Source of the DNA: Tubulanus polymorphus
Lineage: Eukaryota > Nemertea > Palaeonemertea > Tubulaniformes > Tubulanidae
Length of the DNA stretch: 64,000 bases
Reading direction: 5' to 3'
Assembly (NCBI RefSeq): GCF_964204645.1
Contig: NC_134026.1
Location: 16,574,650 to 16,638,649 of the forward strand
The position numbers and the translations under genes were made by a program. The notes below the pieces were generated by a model. That model searched no databases. It saw nothing but the letters and a program-made list of their open reading frames with translations, and had not been told where the DNA came from. Shown here piece by piece: positions 46,306 through 59,064 of this stretch (positions are counted from its first letter, which is position 1; each line of letters begins with the position of its first letter).

Positions 46306-46715
46306 TCATTTTTTATCATATTCACTTACCAAAAAAATAATAGCACTTATAACTGTAATTAAAAATAAAATAATATGTTCCGAAGCAAAGTTAAGAGTAT
46401 TCCCAGCAGATTTTAAAACAAAACCAACAATTGATGCAATAATTCCTGGTAATGCTGCAGCAGATTTTTTAGATAGTTCCCATAAATATTTTGCTAATTT
46501 TTTTAATCCATCTTTCACTTTATCTTGTATAGAATTATTATCATTTAGGGGTTTATCCGGTTTATTTGGAGTAGGCGAAGAATTTAATGAATTTGATATT
46601 GCTAAACCTATTGTTGTAAATAACATAGTTACAGCTGTTAGAATTGAAAGAATTGTGATACCTTCTAGTTTAAATAATAATCTTATTCTATCTTTCAATG
46701 ATATTTCAGAATTTA
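46306..46715 (-). pseudogene. C-terminal part of the Polinton coiled-coil membrane protein
   Basis: Matches 18,085-18,480: S-L-K-D-R-I-R-L-L-F-K-L-E-G-I-T, T-P-N-K-P-D-K-P, K-K-S-A-A-A-L-P-G-I and a C-terminal hydrophobic run. The upstream coiled coil is missing. The element edge lies here, some 90 bp from the host splice donor at 46,800. Confidence 0.65.
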
Positions 46716-46800
46716 ATGTTAAGTGCGATTCATACGTTTGATAATCAATGTTACGCAAACTACATAATAAGCCATAAGCTACTTAAAATATGATACTTAC

Positions 46801-46923
46801 ATCGACACCCCTTGTACGAAACAAGTCCTTGTGGACATATGCATTTATGTCTGCCATGAACAGGTAGAAGATTTACGCACTTTCCTCCTAGCGCACATGG
46901 TGTTCCAGTACATTCGTCCACAT
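46801..46923 (-). CDS. Host gene exon: calcium-binding EGF-like domain
   Basis: The exon is 123 nt (41 codons), symmetric phase 1, with an ATTCTTTAG acceptor and a T|GTAAGT donor. It encodes D-V-D-E-C-T-G-T-P-C-A-L-G-G-K-C and ends C-I-C-P-Q-G-L. It completes module 1 after mini exon 1. Confidence 0.75.
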
Positions 46924-47713
46924 CTAAAGAATGTAGGCATATCAAAAATAGATCTTACGATTTACAATACATCTTCAATCCCAAACCTGTATGTCATTGA
47001 TGACAATCTATACCCTTTATTCGAAGACCGGAGAGCAAAAGCCTTATGCATCCATCGTGTTCAGTTATTTATGCCAATCACTAATTAATCAGTTAAAGCC
47101 GGAAATTAAAAAAAATATGAAATGGCGTCCTGTGATAGTAAACTTTGACACTAATGACCTTGATATTCAGCACAATAATGCGCAAGCATGCCATAGTCTA
47201 CACTACACATGAAGAAGTGTAAGGTACGAGATATAACAAGCCGACTACGAAAAACAAGACTGATTTAAAACGTCGGATAAATAATACCTTCCCAAAGTAT
47301 ATTGCATTTAAAAATGTCAAACTACAAGTATAAGGAAGGTAAAGATCTAAGAATTCAGAACAGTGACCTTTCTGTGCACAAAAAGTTTCAGGACATCCAT
47401 CTTGTGGAATAAACTACCCCCGATTAAAAATATTTCACCGTGGCTTGAGAACTTTATCTTGATCCCAACAAGTCACTAGTTTCAGTGCGTGCGACAGGAC
47501 GGATTAGATGATTAGATGTTCAAAGGCAGGTCGGCGGCCTTCAATATCAGGAATTTTACATTATCTTCCTAATCGGCAACCATCGACCTTAGCTTTCACT
47601 GTGTAAAAGGTTTCTCAATAAGCCTTGCATTAGGGATTATTATCCAATTCAATATATAAAATCGATGTGTACAATTATAAATGGAGTTTGAATTCGTCTA
47701 AAATGATGTTTAC
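46924..47713. other. Intron
   Basis: Host-like composition between the EGF exon and mini exon 1. I see no coding, RNA or repeat feature. Confidence 0.5.
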
Positions 47714-47767
47714 CTACGCAAGTATTTCCTGAACCGTCATCAACCGAACCGAACGCACATTCGGTAT
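47714..47767 (-). CDS. Host gene mini exon 1 (two-cysteine linker)
   Basis: The exon is 54 nt, symmetric phase 1, with TTTTTCAG and GTAAAC sites. It encodes D-T-E-C-A-F-G-S-V-D-D-G-S-G-N-T-C-V-G. Same length and layout as the exon at 32,442. Confidence 0.6.
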   Translation of the reverse strand: MPNVRSVRLMTVQEILA

Positions 47768-47930
47768 CTGAAAAAGACAGAAAAGATCCAAACGAAAACA
47801 TTCATATTCATTCATATCAAATGAAATGACCGGTGGTGAAGATCGGCGGTCCGACTTCACACTCGGCTATCATATCTAACCAAATTGATCCAGAGATTCT
47901 ATCTCAATCAATCGAAGGATTGAAACTTAC

Positions 47931-48479
47931 CTGAATGTATTCTACTTTCGATTTTCTTTACAAATGATGTTATTGTGAAGCTCATCAGAATGATGGGTAG
48001 CTCAATAATGTATACACTTGGCAATGCCATGCGTAATATATCATTAGATGATAGTGGGGAAAGGCTGTAGATGGACACTTCCTTCTTCCACAAATTTAAA
48101 ATTTCGTCGCGGGTTGCAGAAAAATCGGTTGCATAACCACTTCCAACAATGATCAACACTTTCTTGGCATCTTCTCGAACACCGAATTGGAATATTTCAC
48201 TTGTTGCAAATGAAAGTGCAGAGTCTAGTCTGGAACTTTGGCCTATCCATGTCCATTTGGCCATAGATCGCAGGATGTCCTCTGTATTGTCGTAAGTGTC
48301 TAGATAAGCGCTGACCTCGGGCATGGAAGAATAGATGGAAACAGAGATATGGTTCCCAGTTAACGAGGCTTGGAACACTCTCACTAAATCCTTGGTTAAT
48401 TCGAATAACGACTGCCATTGGCTGCGAGATACACCCTCCGATGCATCAAGCATGATAGCTATATCCAATTTATTGGCCG
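47931..48479 (-). CDS. Host gene exon: vWA domain 1
   Basis: The exon is 549 nt (183 codons), symmetric phase 1, with a TCTTTTAG acceptor and a CAG|GTAAGT donor. It encodes a whole vWA domain: K-L-D-I-A-I-M-L-D-A-S-E-G at the MIDAS strand and V-L-I-I-V-G-S-G-Y in place of the TDG turn. It is the first domain after the signal-like exon. Confidence 0.78.
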
Positions 48480-48571
48480 CTAAAAGAGATTCATAAACAG
48501 ATCGTGAACTTAGAAAACTGAAATAAATGTAAGGATAGAAGAATAAAAACGCCGCGTTGACCGCAACTTAC

Positions 48572-48645
48572 CGTGACTGTTAGATACCAAGATAGTGGCC
48601 ACCAGTGTAGATAACACAACAATGAAATACCTTTCAAAATGTAAA
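48572..48645 (-). CDS. Host gene exon: probable signal-peptide exon
   Basis: An open 74-nt stretch lies between a TTCAG acceptor and a G|GTAAGT donor in phase 1, matching the next exon. It encodes R-Y-F-I-V-V-L-S-T-L-V-A-T-I-L-V-S-N-S-H, a hydrophobic run as in secretory signals. No in-frame ATG is inside, so the start codon would lie in an earlier exon. Confidence 0.5.
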
Positions 48646-48667
48646 CTGAATTAACTTGATATTCGAT

Positions 48668-48911
48668 ATAAGTAATTGTAAATATGCGTATTCAAATCAA
48701 AGGTCGAAGGTGGTAAATTAGAAAATGAAAATATAATCAATTTTTAATCATAATTGAAACAATATTTAAAATATATTGATTACTTCACGTCCGCTCAGTA
48801 ATCAATCAATATGTTTTAAATTTTGTGCCAATTATGATTAAAAATTAATAATATTTTCATATTTTCTAATTTCAACCTTTGATTTGAAAACGTATATTTA
48901 CAATTACTCTA
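48668..48911. repeat. Foldback (MITE-like) palindrome, arms about 115 bp
   Basis: taattgtaaatatgcgtatt and aaaatcaaaggt-type words on the left mirror aacctttgatttgaaaacgt and atatttacaatta on the right, with a tccgctcag centre. AT-rich, non-coding. It lies upstream of the host gene's visible 5' end and just before Polinton C. Confidence 0.7.
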
Positions 48912-48992
48912 ATAGTTCCATATATATGAATTTCATATTTATGAAATTTGATATTTCTAAAATATATTCTAAGAAAAAATTTGTATATTAAA

Positions 48993-49322
48993 ATGGAGAG
49001 TAAACAAGTACATTGCGAAAACAACTAATCAATTTTAGCTAGAATTAAAGATACTACAAGTGCTAGATCTGTAGATTATTATTAACAGAACTAACAATTT
49101 ATAAGAAATATTTAATTACAAATATTGAAACAATTACTAACGGATATGGTAATAAATTAGTGATACATTTAGAATATGAAAAATTAAAAGGAAATAAATA
49201 TAAATTTAGAACGTATTTACCAGATAGATTTTATAGATTATCTAGTGAAGATATTGATTGATTTCTATTTCATATATAAAAGTAAGAATGAAAAAGGAAG
49301 TCATGATATTGATTTTAAATAA
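48993..49322 (+). pseudogene. Polinton C homologue of the small end protein at 23,615
   Basis: It shares the pattern F-R-T-Y-L-P-D-R-F-Y-R-L-S-S-E-D-I and a C-terminal S-H-D-I-D-F with the Polinton A gene. Stops near 49,028 and 49,260 break it. Here it lies on the same strand as, and just before, the polymerase zinc-finger ORF. Confidence 0.55.
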
Positions 49323-49358
49323 GATAAAATTTATTTCAATAAAACATTTGTTTTTAAA

Positions 49359-50206
<848 letters not shown>

Positions 50207-50293
50207 TCTCAAGTCTCAAACACTACGTCAGAGTTCCGTATAATGGATGGTGGATGAACCGACGGCAGATTAACGCTTTCTACCAAGTTCCCT

Positions 50294-50977
50294 ATGCCGC
50301 AGCCAAGCACACACTTGACCAGATCACAGGGTAGGCAAAATATACGACCAACTTCACCGCAGAAACTACAACCGCAATCACCGCAACAATCGCAACAAAC
50401 GCCACAACAACCGCAACCGCCACAACCACAAGCATCGTCAAGCTCAACACTGGATATATCAGCACCAGCAGCTGAGATATCAACATCGTCATGGATACAA
50501 AGGTGCCTAGATTACCAGTTTTCGAAGGTAAAAACGCGTACATTTGGTGGTCCCGATGGGATGGATACACCACTGCAAACAATTACACGGACGCACATAA
50601 GCTTAAGAAACTTTCCAGGGGATAACACATATGTCTGGTATATGGGCCTTAGTGACGAAGCCACATGGGCAAATTTGAAAAAGGCATTTGAGAAAAGATA
50701 TTTACCCCAGCGAATCAATCTAAATCTATTTAATGACAGTCAAAAGAATGAATCCGCACACGAATTCATGAACCAGCCGAAACGAACAGACGACCTACAA
50801 TCATCAGCATACTCGGCTGCAACTCAGACAACAGCAACAACAACCGAGTTACCAGAACCAATCTATGCACTATCAACCGCGACAACATCAACAACCAAAA
50901 GCACGACAGAGCCAACACCGACATGGTCTACCACAGCTACATCGACAGAAACATTGCAGAAGATGCGGAGCGGGTAA
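50294..50977 (+). pseudogene. Retroelement gag
   Basis: A proline/glutamine-rich N-terminus leads to a capsid-type stretch, W-A-N-L-K-K-A-F-E-K-R-Y, as in Retrotrans_gag domains. A zinc-knuckle-like segment (C-G-A-G-K-S-C) follows in another frame near 50,968, and a second (C-Q-R-Y-G-H-Y-H-N-I-C) appears only at about 51,507, after an inserted block. Confidence 0.6.
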
Positions 50978-51019
50978 GTCATGTTTTCCACACGATAGGT
51001 TATGCCCTGTATTAGGAAA

Positions 51020-51475
51020 GTTATATTCATTCAATAATTTATGAGTAACAACAGCTGTAGGTTTAGAGCAAATTCATAGTTCCTGGTATCGTTGATAAAC
51101 TCAGTTTGAACCGAACTAATTCAGCCGTGAAAACCATTCAGTTTTGGGTCGCCAGTTCTCCATAAATCATTGTTTTAATATCAGATCAGCATATGGTTTT
51201 CACAATAGTTTCAGTTGCTACCAGGGACTATAATCACTGAATTAATAAATTTTCATATTGGGAATTCATATAGTTGGTGCTCGCCCGACGTGGCAGTACT
51301 GCGACGTGGCAGTTTCGTGGCAGTTTCGCGAGTGCCTATATAAGGGAGGTCCCTGAAACAGAGACAGAAAGAGAGGGAGAGACAGAAAGAGTGAGAACAC
51401 CGGAACTGGAACAGCCATAAGCAGTAGAAAAATAAAAGCGTAATATCAACTGGAGGAGAGTCTTTTCAACTTTCC
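51020..51475 (+). promoter_or_regulatory. LTR-like insertion in gag with TATA and poly(A) signals
   Basis: It separates the two zinc knuckles of gag. It contains gacgtggcag repeats, tatataaggg (51,336), a gagacagaaagagagg purine tract and aataaaa (51,431). This order is that of an LTR (promoter then polyadenylation signal), so a solo LTR or small non-autonomous element is likely. The ends are not resolved. Confidence 0.45.
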
Positions 51476-51643
51476 ATTTACTATCACTCTGCTTGGCGAC
51501 ATTTATGTCAACGATACGGTCATTATCACAACATCTGTGGCAACCAACAAAATTATTACTAGGGGTGCGCGCCTATCCGTAAACCCTGTGTTTCTTCGGA
51601 TGGGCACCACACAGCCAACATTGCCCTGACAACTGAAGCATCG

Positions 51644-51997
51644 ATGTCTGGCAACACCGTTCTTATTAAAATCAACAACTCGTTTCAAAATATCAGAGTA
51701 CTTGTAGATACCGGGGCCTCCGTTTCTATTTTAAGCCAAGCAAAGCTTTCGAGACTCGAAGTTCCTGACTCTGCTATTGATCGGGCAAATATTAAATCGG
51801 TTAGCGGAGTTGGTGGACAGAAAACTAACGTGCTTAGTAAAATTCATTTGGCGATTAAAATTGAAGGTGTTGCCTTTCGTCACGACTTCATTCTCTTGCC
51901 AAGTTGTCAAAATCCAATTATACTCGGTGATGACTTTTTACTTCACCACAGTGCAAAGGTTAAATATTGGCACAATACACGCACACTAAACGCTTAG
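51644..51997 (+). CDS. Retroelement aspartic protease
   Basis: 117 residues, open. The catalytic motif L-V-D-T-G-A-S has Asp22, and I-I-L-G-D-D-F-L near residue 93 is the conserved C-terminal block. It would cleave the gag-pol polyprotein. It lies between gag and the reverse transcriptase. Confidence 0.8.
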   Translation: MSGNTVLIKINNSFQNIRVLVDTGASVSILSQAKLSRLEVPDSAIDRANIKSVSGVGGQKTNVLSKIHLAIKIEGVAFRHDFILLPSCQNPIILGDDFLLHHSAKVKYWHNTRTLNA

Positions 51998-52105
51998 CTA
52001 TGATACAATTATAGCTCCTATCACATGTAGTAGCTCGCACCTGAAACGCATTAAAATCCCGGCTAGATCTGAGTAATTCCGTTAAACCTAACTCGCATTC
52101 CGGAC

Positions 52106-53674
52106 GTGGTTACCGCTCATATACAGCCACATCCAAACATTAGGTCAATGCTATTAGCTGGATCACAATGTGTCGTGCAATCATGTAGAAATACAAACCC
52201 GATTATGAGCATAACTAATCCAAACGATTACTCAATTGCGATACCGCGTAATACTGTTGTGGGCCTCGTGGCTGTAATTGACCCCGAAGATGTAATTTCA
52301 TTAGTTGACATGTCTCCTCCTAGTTCTGAAGCAAATTCTAAAAACAAACCAGTTCAAAAAGAACCAGTAAAATTTAATCTACCATCAGAGGACGACATGA
52401 CATCGAAAGAGCGAGAACGGCTACAAGAATTTTTGAATCAGAATCGAGACCTTTTCTCTGATGATTTAGATTCATTAGCTAGAACTGAACGCGTTGCTCA
52501 TAAAATAGAAACCCTTGCTGACCAAGAGCTGGTAAGACTTTTGCCATATCGACAAAACCCAGAAGCTAAAGAAAATCTAAACAAAATATTAGATGAATTC
52601 TAACACTCTAATATATGTGCACCGAGCACTTCTAATTGGCATAGCCACGTTGTTTTTGTAAAAATGCGTAAATGCGAAGTATTTCACTTCTCTCAAGGCA
52701 GTTTCCAATGGACCCTGAAACTAGACATAAAGCTGCTTTTATGTCGCCTAATGGTATATTCGAATGAAATAGACTACCATTTGGTCTCAGGAATAGTCCA
52801 ATCACGTTCCAAGCTCTTATGGCCGATGTTTTGAGTAAATTTCAAAATCGCACTTTGCTACGTCGACGATATCTTAATTTTCAGTCCCGATTTTGAAGCT
52901 CATTTGAAACACCTAAATGAAATTTTCAATAGGTTACGCAACGCAGGCCTAACTCTTGAAACGTCTAAATGTTTCTTTGCAATGCCATCATTTCATTACC
53001 TAGGATACATTATGTAGCGTGAAGGTTTTCAAACCGACCCTGAAAAGACTAAAATTATCAATTCGTTCCTAGTTCCTACTAAACAAAAGGAAGTGCGTCG
53101 TTTCTTGGGTCTGGCTAATTTCTACTGTTGCTTTGTTAAAGGCTATTCGAATATCGTCGCACCTCTCAATAGATTGCTTCACAAAAACACACCGTTCAAT
53201 TGGACTAAAGAGTGTCAAGATGCTTTCGAGAATATGAAACAGGCACTGGTTTCGGCTCCAATTCTAGCTTACCCCAACCTAAACAAACCATTTGTGCTAA
53301 CTACTGATGCTTCCACAAATGGAATAGCATACATCTTGAGCCAAATCATTGAAGATGACAAAGAACGCCCTATAGCATATGGTGGTAGAGCCCTTCGACC
53401 AAACGAACGGAACTGAAACACACCTGAACAGGAATGTTTAGCCGTAGTAGAAGGCATACAGCACTATAAGGAATATTTGACCGACCAACCTTTCAAAATT
53501 ATAACCGATCATATCGCCTTGAAATGGTTAGCTGATGTGAAACAAGATAAGAATAGGCGTCTACACCAACGTCTACTACAATCGTATAATTACGAAGTCA
53601 TCCACAGACCTGGTGTTAACAATACCAACGCGGATCTCGCATACCAACACCAACTACAATCGCTACACCTGTAA
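52106..53674 (+). pseudogene. Retroelement reverse transcriptase and RNase H (broken)
   Basis: The N-terminal connector is open to 52,603. The palm region is damaged, but P-F-G-L-R-N (about 52,776) and the catalytic Y-V-D-D (52,859-52,870) are visible in different frames. The thumb and RNase H region follow: F-L-G-L-A-N-F-Y, T-T-D-A-S-T-N-G and, after a TGA at 53,414, Q-E-C-L-A-V-V-E-G and I-I-T-D-H-I-A-L. A stop near 53,016 also interrupts it. The end matches the usual RNase H/integrase border, but no integrase follows. Confidence 0.8.
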
Positions 53675-53894
53675 ACACCATGTCTCCATGACTCCGACTT
53701 AATATAGCTTGTTTGATCGAATACTATTGGTGCTGTCCATCGTTCGAACTATTCAGAAATCACTCACCACTTACTTTCCTTGCTCTTCATCATCACGGTT
53801 CAGTTACTTTGTGCTATAACCTAACAGCTGGGGTTAATTGTCACACTCATCTTCTACATCTCGTATCTTTTTAGATCTCATACTAAGTGGTATA

Positions 53895-55810
53895 ATGGCG
53901 TTATTCTGGATACTGTTATTCACTCGATTCGCTATGACATCATCTTCGACAGTCATTCAACGATTAAACTATGGCTTGATATTCAAATAAGTCGGAAACA
54001 TCGAAATGTCAAACGAATACTGGACACACACCTTCCAGACCGAATTACCTACGACAGACTTTACGCGCTACGATATTCGCAGCTGCCATGACACGGAAAA
54101 CGCCACTGTCAACTGAAAAACCGTGCAGTATACATGCTTATGCAAATACGCTCCAAGACAATCGCACGCATTAACGAAACGCTCAACGTAATTCAAACCT
54201 TGATACAAGAAGCCCCTGTTCCATCGAAACGATCAAAACGGTCAGCACCTCTTTCATTTATCGGGTCTTTCAGTAAAAGTCTTTTCGGCACGGCAACTAT
54301 GGACGACATAAAAATCTTGGCCCAACACATTTCAAAACTCACAGCCCGCTCAAATTCACTTTCTTCTGCTGTTTCACAACACGGCGATCATTTCTCTTCA
54401 TACGCTAATCTTGTGTCTCGACGGACGGACCGAGCTTTCAAAGCTATCAGAGAGAACTTCCATCAAATAAAAGTTCTGCAATCGAACATCCAATATCACA
54501 TTCAAGATGAAGAAAGTGCAACTGATCAATTGGACGCTTTATTGTCAAGCCAACTTCAACAAGCAGAAGGCATTTCTATAGCAATGGAAGAGCTAAAAAA
54601 TATCAATCGCTACACTTCACTATAACAAACTGTCACCTTTGTTGATACCTACACAAAACTTCAAAGTGGCTCTCGCGTCACTTCAGAGTTGCAGCGTTAC
54701 TACCATAACCAATACATTGTACGGACGGAGACATATTTTTATTACGAAAACACCCGATCGATTTATTTTAGGAACGCTTCACAATTATACGTCACATTGC
54801 GTATCCCTATATCTTCTTACAAATCCCCGTTAAAACTTTTCAGCATCACATCTCTTCCAGTTCCTATAAATAAATCTGATTCTAAAGCAACCAAATTACT
54901 TGATCTTCCTCCGCATATAGCCATCACAGATGACCGACAGTACCATACTGCACCTTCGCATGATAATGTTCGCGATTGCAAGAAAAAGAAAAAGTTCCTA
55001 TGTCCGTTCAATTTAGCTATGACGTCATCTTTGAAACCCTCATGTGAATATGCAATTCTTTACAACATTGTCAAAGCTATACGCGAGGTTTGTGACCTCC
55101 GGATTGTAATCAACGCTATTAAATCGCGGATATTGAAGTGTCACCTGGCATTGTCTTAGTTTACCGAAGCCCTGTGATCACTATTGATTGTTTGAATGAC
55201 AAACGAGAAGTTCAAGAATTTTGCGAATTTTGTATCAATAAGATTCCATGTTTCTGTGCCATCCACGCTAATGATCTCGATTTGTTTCCGCGCTCTAGTT
55301 CCTGTCACAATAATTTGCCTCTGACTGTATTACATCCTGTGAACCTTGCACTCCTCCATGCATTTTTTGAGAATGACCCTTCGGTTGCAGCATTGACATG
55401 TGAAACTACATCTGACAAACCACTTTCAGTGCATATCCCTGACTTTAATGTTTACAACCATTCTATGTCGCAACTTCTCGCAAACCACCGACAAGATGAC
55501 TTAAACGCATTACCAAAGCCATCAAGGACGGTCGTCGCATTTACGCTTCGCTATCATCACCACTACTGACTGGTGATCTGTCTACTTGGACCACGTGGCC
55601 TCACTTTAACGGCATTCTAACATTAGCTGCCCTCGGACTTAACATATTTGTGCTATTTACTTGTGTATTTCTTTTTAAACGCTATCAAATGGTTGCTACA
55701 GCACTACTGTTGATCCAGAAAGGTTCAAACTCTGGTGTTATTGCTGCAGCAGCCCGGCTCGGGCTGGCGCCATCGTCTATTACTTTTTCAAAGAAAGAAT
55801 GTATTTTGTA
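53895..55810 (+). pseudogene. Retroelement env-like (fusion-type) gene, broken
   Basis: A hydrophobic leader starts at 53,895. The ORF at 54,134-54,625 has a basic R-S-K-R site followed by a hydrophobic, glycine-containing segment, the layout of a furin-cleaved fusion protein like the F-type env of insect errantiviruses and baculoviruses, then a helical region. Further pieces at 54,689-55,159 and 55,138-55,569 are cysteine-bearing, and a membrane segment lies near 55,640-55,680. Frameshifts and stops separate the pieces, so it is not expressed as one protein. Confidence 0.6.
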
Positions 55811-56239
55811 GTGAAAGCTAAGCTAGGACCAAAGAAATTGCTACACTTACTGAGTTCGAGACGCAAAATTAGATAGCCATTATAATCGTCACAAACGAAC
55901 AAACTCTAAGCGAACTAAGAGCCGCACGAATGTCAAATGAATTGCTCACCATTTTGTGACTCACAAAACTACGTCAGAGGTGCCGAAATTCCCGGGAATT
56001 CCGAGAATTTCCCGTATTGACGTCTGAAACACAATATAGGTCAACACAAGTAACTTGTAGAAAGCGAAGAATTTTCGATATTTTTCGTTTTGAAGCTTAC
56101 CGGCCTGACCTCCGCGCATCAATTCTACTAGCTTCACGATAAAAGACAACCCCGTAAGTATGACCACTAAATTTTGTGCTGCGATTTAACATAATCTTGG
56201 CAGACTGCCAACCAACAGCCATGACATAGGTAAACCAAT

Positions 56240-57300
56240 AATAATAGAATATATCTATGCAGATAATGTTTACATAAATTCAGTAATGAAAGTGCATCAT
56301 TAGATTTATAAGCAAGTATATGTGATAATTATGATTATTGTAAATTAATTTTACCAACAGTAAAAGATGATAAATTAGAATTTGAAAAGTATGAATATAA
56401 GAATAAGTACCATTTGTAATATATGGAGATTTCGAGTCATTGAATAAGGAATTAACTGATCAAGATAGAAACGAATTATATTATAAAGACATAATTTAAA
56501 TTCTAATTCTGATGGAAATAATTATTCAGATCGTTCAATAACATATACTATCAAAATAATTCATCAAAGTGCTGCAGCTTTCCGATTGTATAATAAATCT
56601 GATTATCCAAAACTAATTAAAAGTTAATTGAATATGAAATGAAAATTAAGTAAATTATTAGATACAAATATAGAAATTATAATGACAGAAGATGATGAAA
56701 TACAATTTGATTTTGCTGATAAATGTTATTATTGTGAAAAGATATTTAATTTTAAAGATAAAAAAGTTAGAGATCATGACCCCAATCATTTGAATGGTAG
56801 ATTTAGAGGTGCAGCACTCTTCTTTGAAAATTGTAATTTGCAAGCTAAGAAAATTAATTTTGTTATATTTCATAATTTATCAGGGTATGATGCACATTTA
56901 TTTATTAAACAACTATGTCATAAAATAGAAGAAATCAATAACGAAATAAAAACTCTAAATTCAAATAGATCAAAAGATGTTGTTAAAATACCAACTCATG
57001 AATTTAAAATGCTAGCTGAAACATCTGAAAATTATAAATCTTTCCAATTTGGATGTTTAAGATTTATAGATTCTCATAGATTCTTAACTAGTTCATTAGA
57101 TAATTTATCAAAATCATTAGTTGATGATGAATTAAAAATATCAAAAGAATATTTTCCAAATGATAATGATTTCCAATGAATGTGATACAAAGATGCGATT
57201 CCATATTCTTTTTATAAAAATCATAATGATTTTAGAATGAAATAACGATTAAAGTAACAATTCTATCATCAATAAAAAATGAAGATGTAAAAGATGAGGT
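56240..57300 (+). pseudogene. Polinton C polymerase fragment (exonuclease region)
   Basis: Homologous to 5,130-6,230 of Polinton A: V-I-Y-G-D-F-E-S-L (about 56,420, shifted), C-Y-Y-C-E-K, R-D-H-D-P-N-H-L, F-H-N-L-S-G-Y-D and R-F-I-D-S-H-R-F-L-T-S-S-L. 56,682-57,179 is open; frameshifts and stops lie on both sides. The gene's 5' part is at 49,359, and the retroelement lies between. Confidence 0.75.
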
Positions 57301-57319
57301 TTATAATAGAAATGGTCTA

Positions 57320-57620
57320 TTGTACTAAATGCCTTTTGAGGTCAAGCAGAATTAGTACAAATTAGTGCTCCATCTTCAAGGTTTTTAGTGTGCTTCGCTG
57401 ATAATGTTACCAAAACAATGCTAAATCTGTTGAATAATTTTTCCGAAAGCACTGTATGTCAGATAGAACCAAGGGTTTAGGACAAAAGTTCAATAATCGA
57501 TTATATATGAGTTTTCCTACAATTTTTAAAGATTAGTATAGAATTGAGCAAGGACGATAGTTCAGCTTGGCGCGCGTCACCAGATTTAAAGATAGGTACA
57601 ACTCTTACCGTTTTGCGATA
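57320..57620 (-). pseudogene. Non-LTR (LINE) reverse transcriptase fragment
   Basis: On the minus strand, R-V-V-P-I-F-K-S-G-D and, about 240 bp on, L-D-L-K plus K-A-F-S-T-I-D in a shifted frame. These match early motifs of LINE reverse transcriptases. It is short and broken. Confidence 0.5.
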
Positions 57621-57629
57621 TCCTAAGTA

Positions 57630-58390
57630 TAGATTTTACCATATAGTATAATCAACTAAAGTTCGTCGTCTATCTCGAGGTAAATAGCATAATTCATTTA
57701 TAGCTGGTCATCTATATCTCTAACAAAACATTACCCATCGTCTATATTGGATGCATAGTATAATTGATTATAGCTCATCGTCTCGACCTTTCGAGCAAAC
57801 ATAACCCGTCGTCTATTTTGGTTACATAGTATAATTGACTTTAGCTCGTTGTCTTTTTCGAGCTAAACATTATCTGTCGTCTTTTTCGGGTGCATAGTAT
57901 AATTAATTATAACTCGTCACCTTTTTCAAACAATCATAACCCATCGTCTATTCCGGGGGCATAGTATAATTGATTATAGGTCGTCTATTTCGACCAAAAC
58001 AGTACCCGTCGTCTATCTCGGGTACATTAGCTCGTCGTCTATTTCGACCAAAACATTACCGTCGTCCATCTCGGGTACATAGTATAATTAATTATAGCTC
58101 GTCGTCTTTTTCGAGGAACCTTTACCCGTCGTCTATCTCGAGGTAAATAGCATAATTCATTTATAGCTCGTCGTCTATATCTTTAACGAAACACCACCCA
58201 TCGTCTATTCCGGGGGCATAGTTTGATTAATTATAGCTCGTCTATTTTGAGCAAAGCATTACCCGTCGTCTAGTTCAATTAATCATAGCTCGTCGTCTAG
58301 CACGAGTAAAACATTACCCGTCCTCTATCTCGGGTAGATAGAATAATTAATTATAGCTCGTCATCTATCTCGAGCATAGATTACCCCTCA
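57630..58390. repeat. Minisatellite, unit about 65-75 bp
   Basis: About 11-12 degenerate units of agctcgtcgtctatctcgag, acattacccgtcgtctat, cgggtacatagtataatt. Units vary in length and internal words. It ends near the edge of the duplicated block. Confidence 0.85.
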
Positions 58391-58391
58391 A

Positions 58392-59064
58392 CCTCTGGTG
58401 CAGAGGGTCAACCACAGGCCCTCTTTTTATCGACCTTTTCAGGGATCGCCTTACATTATGCGCCAATTTTATCGTCACATGAAGTCGCCTTTGGAATGTT
58501 GTAAGCCGAACCCATCGTTGAATACACACACACACCTACACACAGCGGCTCGAGGTATACCTGATGTCCACATCAAGGCTGCTGGTAGACGGAGCTCGGA
58601 GGCTTACCGGAAATATAAACACTTGCTAGATAACGTTACAGCTGGGGCGCAACTCTGGATCATCTGTTTTGACTCTTTAAGATTCGTGTTTGACACTCAT
58701 ACCTCCTATTGCAGCTGGGGCGCAACTTGGTATCATATACAGGCTTTAGGAACGTTCAGTTCATCCGCTGCTATGACAACCATTGTTGTCTTGGCCTAAT
58801 TACCATGATGTGATTGCCATGGTAACGAGTATTTTAACATTTAATTCCTAGTAATTTTAATTAGGCCGAGCAGCTGGGGCGTTTGACATATGTTTATTGT
58901 AAATATTGTATATTTTGTATTCTAATAATAAATGTCAAGCAGCTGGGGCGCTTGGCCATTTTCAATTTAAAATCATCGACCTTATCATTCTTTCTCGTTG
59001 CAAACTCGTTGCAAAGAGATAACTTTTGCGCATAAAGGAAAAATGTGCAATAAGGATTAAATGT
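58392..59064. other. Spacer between the duplicated blocks
   Basis: Host-like composition. The word cagctggggcg recurs four times (about 58,640, 58,713, 58,869 and 58,931), partly followed by caact. I see no supported gene. The 3' end (caataaggattaaatgt) joins RNase H sequence abruptly at 59,065. Confidence 0.6.

Larger units (their letters stand above)
50210..56220 (+). mobile_element. Ty3/gypsy-type retroelement with env-like gene (decayed)
   Basis: Order: gag, protease, reverse transcriptase, RNase H, env-like region. It splits the polymerase of Polinton C. No integrase core is recognised between RNase H and env. Clear paired LTRs were not found; only a shared actacgtcagag word near 50,222 and 55,970 hints at them. 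All genes carry frameshifts or stops except the protease. Confidence 0.65.
53456..58391 (+). repeat. Duplicated block, copy 1
   Basis: The block from atacagcactataagg onward recurs 5,609 bp downstream at 59,065, apparently without any difference. It begins inside RNase H and includes the env-like gene, a Polinton C polymerase fragment, a LINE fragment and a minisatellite. The spacer 58,392-59,064 is not repeated within the window. Confidence 0.95.

Noticed and set aside
55961-56214. Possible minus-strand exon with a GTAAGC donor, open from an ATG at about 56,211
   Set aside because: About 40 codons, no motif, no matching neighbour exon; could be chance.
57630-58390. CRISPR-like regular repeats
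   Set aside because: Units are degenerate, head to tail, without constant-length spacers, in an animal genome; a minisatellite explains them.
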